From assembly GCA_030704615.1 (NCBI GenBank), contig CM060733.1:63548001-63612000 (forward strand): DNA of 64,000 nt. The letters run 5' to 3'. This DNA comes from Takakia lepidozioides (lineage: Eukaryota; Streptophyta; Takakiopsida; Takakiales; Takakiaceae). Each line of letters starts with the position of its first letter. Within the stretch, counting starts at the first letter, position 1. The position numbers and the translations under genes are program-made. The notes below the pieces were generated by a model, which was given only the letters and a program-made list of their open reading frames with translations, did not search any database and had not been told where the DNA came from. Positions 55,685 through 64,000 of the stretch are shown piece after piece.

Positions 55685-55792
55685 TCGCATACCTATCACA
55701 GCCCATCACAGCCCATCACAGCGTCACACAGCCTATCACAGCCCATCACAGTGCCATACAGCCTATCACAGCCCATACAGATTACACAGTCC
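55685..55792 (+). repeat. Decamer array like that of LTR X, between pol and accessory frame
   Basis: About ten units of the type cagcccatca / cagcctatca. Similar to, but distinct from, the arrays in the family X LTRs. Confidence 0.75.
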
Positions 55793-55944
55793 ATAGGTTC
55801 AGTGACAGGTGGACGCGAATTAACGTTAGAAAAATGGCCATCAAGTGAAGAAAAAGTTTGGAAGTCAAACTTGGAGAATGTGCCACGCGGAAGGGGAAGA
55901 CGGGGGCATGTTTAGAAACGGACATGTGGCGGCTAAGGTGAAGC

Positions 55945-58486
55945 ACACCACGCTGCATCGATTGCAAAAGTGAGTTTCATCATGCAAGAGGACAAATCGG
56001 GCCGTCGAAGTACCTACCCGGTACAACAACTAATACTAATTGTGGGCCCATTAATGCATTCAGTGCCAGGGTAACGGAACCCTTTTCGAGTTCAGAAAAG
56101 AGAAACCTATGCCACATGTGCTGTCCTACTGGACATTCCAAGTGGAAATGTCCATGGAGGGGGGTGGAATTAAGGAATTATCTAAGCAGTCCACAGCCAA
56201 TCAGGAGTGAGAATTACATGCAGGTGGTTCCCTCCAAGAAACAAGAACAAGAAATAGGAAGTGTTATGAGTGGAAGAGTCGGAGTGGCTCTGAATAGCCA
56301 AGCTCTCGACGGAAGGGGCAATCAAAGCACTAGCCTGGTAGCTATGGCAGATGTAATCGATTACACACTCGCTTTACTTCTCACGCAGTGGCGCAAGGAC
56401 GGACGCATTGAGAGTATATTTTCTCTCACTCGTTACTTGCAAGCCCCACAGGCTTACACGCACTTACCTATTCCATTCTGTGCCAACCGTACCTTCATGC
56501 TCTGTGCCCTGCAAGCTTTCCTTCAGCTGTTTCAAACAAAGCCTTTTTGTTTGTCTAGAATGAAGAAAGTGAGGGGAATGGAGGATATCAGGGTGAAGAG
56601 CACCATGATACTGCAGAAGCAAACAATTGCAGCACCGCAGGCAGTACAGCTGCTAAGGGAGTTGCGATTGGAGAGGCTGTTACGCAAGGACTGGTCCTTG
56701 CATCATCAGCAGTTCATGATACAATTTCTTCAGAACTTTGAGCCTCGGACGGGAGTTACTCAGGTGAGGGGAGTAGATATAGAAATTACTCCCCAGTACC
56801 TGCAGCAATTGTTTGATTTGCCATCAGGACATGTGGATGTGGATGAGCACAGGGCAAGATTGCAGATAGGGAATTTGTTCCAATAAGGGAGTTTATTTAA
56901 AACTCAAGGTTACGCTTGTACCAAAGCCGAGTACCCAGGGCTTAGGGAAGTTGGCCAAATATTGAACGTTCTGTTTGCCATGAAACAGAACCAACAGTAT
57001 TTGAGCAGGTCATTCACAAAGGAGATCCTGAAGGCTTTGAGGGGAGAGGATGTTGCTTGGGCGGAGTTAATGTACAATGGACTAGTGGACGAGATGAAGA
57101 GGTTACAGGGCATTGCTGCTAAGTCTCCGATCATTGTGTCTGGTCCAGTCATTGCCCAAATAATTCTTGATTCTTGCATACTTCATACTCGGGAACGTAA
57201 GGAGATGGGAGTGTTTGAGGCAGAAACCACTGCAATTGAAGAGCAGGGCTCTTCACACAGTGAGGGTGGACTGGCAGGGCAACACCAGTCTAAGAGACAG
57301 AGGCGGGGTATGACTATAGTGGCGGATCCACTGGCGTCACGGAAACCACACGATAATGTTTCTCAAGCTCTTGTGCAAGATGGGGCACAGCAGCACAAAG
57401 AGCTGTTATTATTGGAAGCACAGCCTTCGGAAAGGGAAGAGGAAGTCACTTTGATACCACAGCCACCACAACCAATTGACTCAGTTGTTTTAGAGGTTCC
57501 ACAGTTAGTACATGCTGTGACATCACCCCCAATTGCTCTGGAAGGAGAAAGGTTGGACATTCCCACTACAGACCAGGTCGTGGCCAAAATTGAGAAGGGT
57601 GACCTTCTCTATGAAAACTCTGGCTTGGTAAGGGAATCAGTGATTCTAGGGGTGCAGCGGTTGTCCAAGGGAAACCCTGCTGTGCATGTAATACCCACAC
57701 CTGTGACGGAGGTACCAGGGGTAGAATATCAAGACACTGCAGCACCTGTGGCGGATGAGGTAGTTTAGGAAGAAAATCTGGTGGGGCAATGGCCTGATTT
57801 GTGAGTGAGGCATCACACTGTCGAGGATCAGGAAGAACAGCAGCAAGCTCACCATGATGACCCTCAACAGGCCATGCTTATGAGTTCCATAAGCATAACA
57901 CTTAATTTGTTGGGCACTTATGTGAAATCCCATGTTCCATCTACCCAATTGGCAGCTTTGAGGGAGGAACTCAGAGAAGGAGTTTGAGGCTCGACTCGCT
58001 ACTGAGTGTGCTAACAAGGTAGATGAGGAGGTCAATCTCAAGTTACAGCAAGAGTTAGAGGACACAAAGGCTGCTTTGCAGTTGGCCAAGGGACATCTGA
58101 TTGAAGCCGGCCTCGAACAGGACCAGTTGCAACAGTTATACCAAATGCAGGTGAAGCATGAGGGCAAGTTGCAAGAAGTGAATGCACTACATACAGAGTT
58201 GCAGGCAGTACATGAGAGGATGACCATACAATGTGCTACACTCACAACTACTCTTGAGCAAACTGCATTAGAAGTTAACAGACAAGGGGAGAGATGTATG
58301 AAGGCAGAGGCAGAGATAATCGAGCAGGCAAAACTCATTGTTGATATGAAGACTACAATCTGTCGCAATGAGAATACTTTCAAGCAATACAGACAGGTTG
58401 AGGCTGACCAAGAGAGGTACATCCTGGAGTTGCAACAAACAGTCATGGTAAATAGAAATGAACTCTCTGTGGCTAACAAGGCTTGA
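55945..58486 (+). pseudogene. Accessory frame of a gypsy element: zinc knuckle, conserved helical region, coiled coil
   Basis: Frame 1 carries a perfect C-x2-C-x4-H-x4-C knuckle (CHMCCPTGHSKWKC). A conserved block shared with the minus copy at 60.1 kb follows: DYTLALLLTQWRKDG, SLTRYLQAPQAYTHLPIPF, ILQKQTIAAPQAVQLLRELR and EITPQYLQQLFDLPSG. It continues across a TAA at 56884 (the minus copy has Glu there) to YACTKAEYPGLREVGQIL and a Glu/Pro/Val-rich region. Further in-frame stops lie at 57766 (TAG) and 57802 (TGA). A frameshift near 57985 leads to about 150 residues of coiled coil (LQQELEDTKAALQLAKGHLI, EQTALEVNRQGERCMKAEAE). A LINE insertion ends it at about 58482. The length (more than 800 residues) and position after pol suggest an extra gene, not Gag. 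Function unknown. Confidence 0.65.
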
Positions 58487-58920
58487 GTGTGAGCATACAA
58501 GTTATGGACCACTCTCCACATCTTTCCCTTGATCCCGGAAGACCAAAGTCGGAGCCATAGACCGTCTCTCCACACATTGTCATAGGCCTTTTTGACATCC
58601 AAGAAAAAGACAAAAGTAGGTTTCCCTTCTTTTTTCTTTCCCTGGATAATCTGGCTGAGTGTGAAGATATGATCCACGCAGCCCCTGTTTCGCCGAAAGC
58701 CAGCTTGGCCTTCATGGAAACAACCTCTGGACTCCAGATCAACCTCGAGATGAGTACTTATAACTCTGCAGAATATCTTGCCAACTGCATTAAGAAGCGT
58801 GATGCCCCGATAGTTACCTAGCTCTTCTATGTCACCTTTCTTATATAAATTGACAATGACCCCCTGCCGTCAGCGAAAGGGGGTAATTTCAGTCCTCCAT
58901 ATAAGGAAGAAAGCAAGAAA
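58482..58920 (-). mobile_element. LINE reverse transcriptase N-terminal half, inserted in the accessory frame
   Basis: Minus-strand blocks VIVNLYKKGDIEELGNYRGI, TLLNAVGKIFCRVI, GQAGFRRNRGCVDHIFTLSQ and FVFFLDVKKAYDNVWRDG, then GKMWRVVHNLYAH. These are the finger and first palm motifs of a non-LTR reverse transcriptase. A frame change occurs between the VDHIF and the upstream blocks. The right part overlaps nothing in the 24-25 kb LINE-A copy, so it could be the missing first half of the same family. Confidence 0.85.
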
Positions 58921-59114
58921 GAGAGAGACAGAGAAAGAAATCTTGAAGCCTATCATTTTCAGGTTTCCTAATTCTGACACAAGGCATTGGCTACAGTAGA
59001 CCAGCCACAAGACCAATGTACATTGACCGGATCATGTAGAAGGTGTATACATATACTACTGTATGCTGCTGCTACAGGACCTAGAACAAGATATCAAGGA
59101 TTAGTTCACCATCA

Positions 59115-60125
59115 GATGTCATGTTTGTTCACTGGGAACCTTCATGGACATACCATTCATGCTAAACAAAATGCTTAGTATCTGGCCTATTTCCCTCAAA
59201 CCTGGATACTCTGCTTTTGTACAAGTATAGCCCTGATTCTTGGAAAAGTTATTTTCTTGGAAAAGATCCACCATCTGCAATCTTGCCCTGTGCTCATCCA
59301 CACTCACTCTGTCATTTGGTAAATCAAAGAGCTGCTGCAAGTACTACGGAGTGACTTGTATATCCACACCCTTCACCTGCGTAGCTCCTGTCTTTGGCTC
59401 AAAGTTCTTGATGAACTGAATCATCAAATCTCTATGATGCAAAGACCATTCTTTGCGCAACAGTCCCTCCAACCTCAATTCCTTCAACAGCTGCACTGCC
59501 TGTGGAGTGGCAATTGTTTGCTTCTGTAGTATCATAGTGCTCTTCACCCGTAAATCCTCCATCTCTCTAATTCGCTTCATGCCGGACGAACAAGAAGGCC
59601 TTGTTTGGAATAGTTGCAAGAAGCTTTGCAACACATATAACATGAAAGTATAGTTTCCACAAAATGGAACGGGCAAATGTGTGTAAGCCTGCGGGGCTTG
59701 CAAACAGTGAGTGAGAGAGAAGGTAAGCGGGTCATGTCCGTCCTTGCGCCACTGCATAAGAAGTACAGCTAGCATGTAATCTGTAACGCTCGCCATAGCT
59801 GCTAGTCTATAGCCTATGTTGCACCCTCTTTCTCGGTAGTCGTTATGAGGAACAACACCTACCCTACCGCTCATAATTACCCGCTTTTCTTGATCTTGGT
59901 TTTTAAAAGAAACCCTGTTGGCCATTTCTCCTCCGTTGATTGGCTTACAAATAGTGGCTAGGTAATTTTCCCAAATTACCTTCCTCCGCATTTCACATAT
60001 TGCTTTTGAATGACCACTATGATCACAATATTGGCACAACCTCCTTCTAGGTATTTGTGTAAAACTTTCAATAGCCTGTTGATCCGTGTGGGTAATAGGT
60101 TGTACTCTTCCTGTGCACAATCATG
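59115..60125 (-). pseudogene. Accessory frame, second copy (minus)
   Basis: Starts RRLCQYCDHSGHSKAIC, a C-x2-C-x4-H-x4-C knuckle, then DYMLAVLLMQWRKDGHD, SLTHCLQAPQAYTHLPVPF, ILQKQTIATPQAVQLLKELR and VDIQVTP, a stop, QQLFDLPNDRVSVDEHRARL, ENNFSKNQGYTCTKAEYPGL. Strong similarity at protein level to the plus copy with many silent-looking differences suggests it was once under coding constraint. It is joined directly to truncated pol at 60125-60130. Sequence to the 3' side is lost near 59115. Confidence 0.68.
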
Positions 60126-60127
60126 AA

Positions 60128-62325
60128 CTCCTTAATCAATAGTTCAATGGTCTCATTAATGAAATGACTCCCTTGGTCACTGATAAATTCTAAGGGGCAG
60201 CCAAATCTAACTTTATTAATTTCATGATGGTACAAGCATCTTTTCATGACTACATCTGATCCCAGCTTGTACAATTTTCCTCCTATCATAGTATATGGTA
60301 GGGCTTTAATGGCTATCCTCTTCCTTTGTTCCTTCCCATAACTAGATGGGCACTGTCCATGAGTTAGGTAATATCTGATTGGCCACTGCCAATCTAACCA
60401 GTCATTTGCTCCCACTTCCACTGCAAATAAATTACTTGCATCAGGCAGTTGATCGTCTACCCCTGTGGCGGGTTCTCCTGTTGAAAGGCGTGACAAGTGA
60501 TCTGCCACAAGATGCAAACGTCCAGGTTAGTAAACGACTTCAAATTTAAACTCATGCAGTATAATCATCCGTCTTGCTATCCTTCCACTTATCAAAAGCT
60601 TGTTCACCAAATAATTCAGAGCCTGATGATCCACATAGAACGTAAATTTCCTTCCCAGCAAATAATGCTTGAACTACTTGACTGAATAAATCATTGCCAA
60701 AGCTTCTCTTTCGGTGGTGCTATAGTTCATTTCAGCACTGTTCAACCGTCTGCTAGCATAATACACCGGTGAATCTATGTTTCCTGTGACATTTTGGGCT
60801 AACACAACTCCCAATGCTTCCCCTGAGGCATCACAATGTACATGAAATACCATATGTCAATGTGGGTTAATCAACACAGGTGTAGTTGTTACTGACAATG
60901 TAAGTTCCTCGAAGGCGTATTGGCACTCAGTTGTCCTTGCAAACCCTGCATCCTTCTTCAAGAGTTTACTCATTGGTGCAGCCATCTGTGCATACCGTCT
61001 GATAAACCTTATGTAGTAACTGGTTTGTCCAATGAACCTCCTTAAAGCCTTAACGTTACTGGTGGTGGAGAGGCTTTAATAGCCTCGGTCTTTCTAGGAT
61101 CTACAAGCAGTAATTTTTTACACACAATGTGTCCCAAAAGAATTCCTGAGTTTACACAGAAAGTACATTTTTCTGGATTCAGCCCAAGGCCTCTCATTCT
61201 GCACCTGGCCAAACATAAATCCAATTTCTGCAAGTGCTCATTCTTAGAGTTGTAAACAGTACTGAAGTCATCTAAGAACACTTGCATGAAATCATCCAAG
61301 TACTCATGGAAAGATTCACTGATCACTCTCTGGAAAGTTGTGGTCTTCTTCAGCTACTTGTACTTGGTTATACCCACTGAAGCCATCCATGAATGAGTAC
61401 ATCTCATGGTCTGCCACAGTGTCTAGCACAGCTTCTGTGAATGGCAAATGAAAATGGATCTTTCTTTGTTCAGTTTCTTATAGTTAACACAAACTCTCAG
61501 TTGCCATTCTTCTTTGGTACTATCACAATGGGTGATAGCCACGTTGTGTACTCTATCGGGTATATGAACTTAGCATCAGCCAGTTTCTTGATCTCCTCTC
61601 CCACCTTCTGTGCATAATTAGGATTCATTTTGTACCGTGCTTGCTTAACTGGTACAGAATCAGGTTCCAACTCACTCTTATGTTGACAAATCTCAATTGG
61701 TATCCCTTTCAAGTCTTCATAACTCCATGCAAATACATCCTTGTATTTTACGAACAAACTCTTGGCTTCCTCAAAGAATTCAGGTTCCAAGTCTGCTCCT
61801 ATTTTAACCATTCTTGGTTCTTCCTCAGTTCCCACATTCACTTCTCTCACATGCTCTTCAGCTGTGATTGTCCATCCAGCCACTATTTCATCCTACAAAC
61901 TAACAGTGGCTGGTTCCTCTAGGATTTCTATTTCTCCCTCTCTTTATTCATAGAAATGTGGTGGGCAACTGCTTGTTTCTCCCTCTATTGGTGTTGCTGT
62001 TACTGCACCACAGCATATACCTTTGAAACAACTCATACCTCCCAGTTGCATTTCTGCAACCTGCTCCCACCCTGGGTGTGTAGCAAACAGGGTAGCCTCC
62101 TGCTCTTCATCAAGTCCTCCCCTCTAGTCATACTCCCTGATTCCACGATGTCTTCTGGTAGTAGGTAGTCTACTTGGTTTCTTAGTTCTGTATTTTGTGC
62201 TTATCCTTGCGCACAGTTAGAATCTGAGTATTCCAGTCATGGAATACCTTGGCCTGTTTCAGCCATGGTTGTCCTAACAATAAGGAATAAGCTTCCATGA
62301 CATCTTCCATTTTCAATACAGTTCA
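60128..62325 (-). mobile_element. Ty3/gypsy pol, third copy (minus), degraded
   Basis: Order on the minus strand: end of protease (MEAYSLLLGQPWLKQAKVF), the linker region, then GWTITAEEHVREVNVGTEEE. Reverse transcriptase N-part follows to FIYPIEYTTWLSPIVIVPKK (61883-61497), then FHEYLDDFMQVFLDDFSTVY (61326-61042). RNase H remains include LSRLSTGEPATGVDDQLP. A shortened integrase jumps from KRCLYHHEINKVR to [19 protein letters not shown], losing the zinc finger and first Asp. It ends at KSTTYYPHG, fused to the accessory frame. Frameshifts occur throughout. Closest to the intact copy at 52.7 kb. Confidence 0.88.
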
Positions 62326-64000
62326 TTTTGCAAAAAAAATTTATCGGATGCAGGGGTTCTTGTAATGATCCAGTCCGTCACTACGAAATGTTGACGGGAG
62401 CTTGCAAGCTATCTCAAGACCTCGGGGATGAAGATCATCAAAACATCGAATGGTATGAACAACCTGTACTTGACAAAAGGCGATTGTCCGGGACAAATGG
62501 TAATCGACCTTCTCTTGCCTACTTCATTTGAAGTTCAATTTCACCCCTCCAGAAATGAGTGTGCCAACGCACTCAATATTGGAGGGTTCAAGCACTGTTC
62601 TTTCTAGATGTTTTTTTGGGCATTCATTCATATGTGTGTAGACCCGCATTTTTGAGGCCGTTTGCCTTGTCAGGGTGCACCCTTCTTCGACTCCCTCAGC
62701 ATTGAAGGAGTTCAGGCTTCATGGGGGAGGTTCCAAATTAGAAAAAAAATGAGGCCAAAGAAAAGCTGTCCCAAGGCCATTTGTGCCCTATAGCCGCTCA
62801 AGGCGGGCAGAAATATTTTGGTCGATTTCAACTGCCACGGTGGCAACATGGTTGCCACGTGTGTTTTCGCGCGCCTCCCCGCCGGCTCCTTCTGGCGCGC
62901 TTCTTGCACACAGTTCAGCTACTGCTCAAGCTCCCGCTCTGCACTCAAGCTCCCGCTTAGCTGCCCAAGCATGCCAGTGACTTGATGGTGTTGTCTTCGT
63001 AGGGTATGCTACAACCGTTTTGGATTTATAGGTTGGGATGCTGACATCGGGCTCTACTGCATGGTCTCATCTTCACTTTGGTACATCAGCTCTTGCATAA
63101 GGTGCTCGTTGAGCACTCAGTGGCTTAGAAGGCAGCTTCAATTGATGAGCGGTAGCCTTAATCTGGTGGTCAGTCATTTGTTCAACCCCTTTGGTGATAT
63201 TTTAGTGCAAAAGAGTCTTCAGGAAGAGAGAGGCTCTGGAATCTTCTACTACACATTGTATGAAAGAGTCTTTAGGAAGACGACCCTGTGTATACAGAAC
63301 ACTTGGCTGTGACAGTGCTGGCCTGGGCAATCACAATGATATCAATGCTTTTCTTTTAAAGACAGATGAAAACGTCACATTAATGCCAACGTAGAGAGAG
63401 AACTAACTTGGGGGGATGATGTCGAATGATTTCTGAAGTGTGCTGCAGAATGGCCTTCAACCAAAAGAGCATCTTAGTGCTAAGGTAGACCGCAACATTT
63501 CTTCCTGCTAGACTAAGTTCTTGATTAACAGTCTTGGATTTTCAGGTTCCGGCAGCGACTCTCTACAGCAATTACACATTTAATCATAAATATTTGATGT
63601 AACTGATTACCTGTACTGTACGTCTCTTCAAACTTGATCAATTCAAAAATCTTCCCGCACGCCACCTCTCCATTCTACTGTCAGGACTGCTTGCCTTTCC
63701 ATCGTTAGCCAATATCTGTTGGAACAGAGATCGCATGGGGAGAGATGGCGACGAGATACTCATTGTATGTATTCTATGGCTTGAGTAGAGAAGATACTCA
63801 TCTTCTATGCTATGGCTTCTGTAGGCCTATTGGTGACGGTTTGTGCATCACAGTCTACTTCAGGTTTGGGCTTCGCTTGGCTTTTGAAATGTTTCTTGTT
63901 TTAAAATGGTGCTCTGAAGGATGGACAAATTGAGGACAAAGATCTGCATGAGCATACTACGAAGCTGTCGCCTTGTCACATAAACGACATTTTCAACTTC
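62326..64000. other. No gene seen
   Basis: A GC-richer part at about 62810-62970 and otherwise unremarkable sequence. I find no coding motif, LTR end or RNA gene. Confidence 0.45.

Noticed and set aside
57646-58677. 343-codon minus frame as one gene
   Set aside because: Only its first part is LINE reverse transcriptase; the rest is antisense to the accessory frame and low in recognisable content.

Overview
The window looks like nuclear DNA of a land plant, most likely a seed-free vascular plant (fern or lycophyte). That is inference. The support is a protein ending in a PPR-DYW terminus, many decayed PLS-type PPR repeats, tRNA-Met-primed Ty3/gypsy elements, a hAT element with an 8-bp target duplication, and one gene with multi-kilobase introns. 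There are no bacterial-type operons. Most short open frames are chance or antisense readings and are left out.

Layout. Bases 1-108 end a PPR-DYW gene (+). About 2.9-3.9 kb holds two exons of an unrecognised coiled-coil gene (-). From 5.3 to 12.7 kb lies a decayed PPR array (+), broken by a hAT element, a tRNA-type SINE, an orphan nucleostemin-like exon and a LINE fragment. A kinesin-14 motor fragment (-) lies at 13.2 kb. From 17.9 down to 14.3 kb runs a second PPR array on the minus strand, facing the first. Between 18.2 and 20.5 kb are a LINE reverse transcriptase fragment and several unrecognised exons (-).

The best preserved host gene is an RNase H1-like gene on the minus strand. Six coding exons can be read from an ATG at 32146 to 21366, joined by phase-compatible introns. 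It has an N-terminal hybrid-binding (viroplasmin-like) domain and an RNase H domain with all acidic catalytic residues. Its introns contain LINE fragments, a stray PPR fragment and a cluster of LINE 3' ends.

From 33.8 to 62.3 kb the window is nested LTR-retrotransposon DNA: (i) a gag-protease fragment fused in frame to a degraded C5 cytosine DNA methyltransferase (minus, 33.9-37.9 kb); (ii) two 5' LTR-gag fragments of one tRNA-Met-primed family (minus, 40.3-41.6 and 46.5-48.0 kb); (iii) an LTR pair (43.1-44.0 and 48.8-49.8 kb) around gag-protease remains; (iv) three copies of a Ty3/gypsy pol, one of them uninterrupted for 962 codons (52.7-55.6 kb); (v) a large accessory reading frame downstream of pol with a zinc knuckle and coiled coil, seen in two pol-linked copies. 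The last 1.7 kb shows nothing I can identify.

The most notable item is the methyltransferase-bearing retroelement. The accessory frame of the gypsy family comes next. All calls come from reading by eye; no alignment or database search was run.
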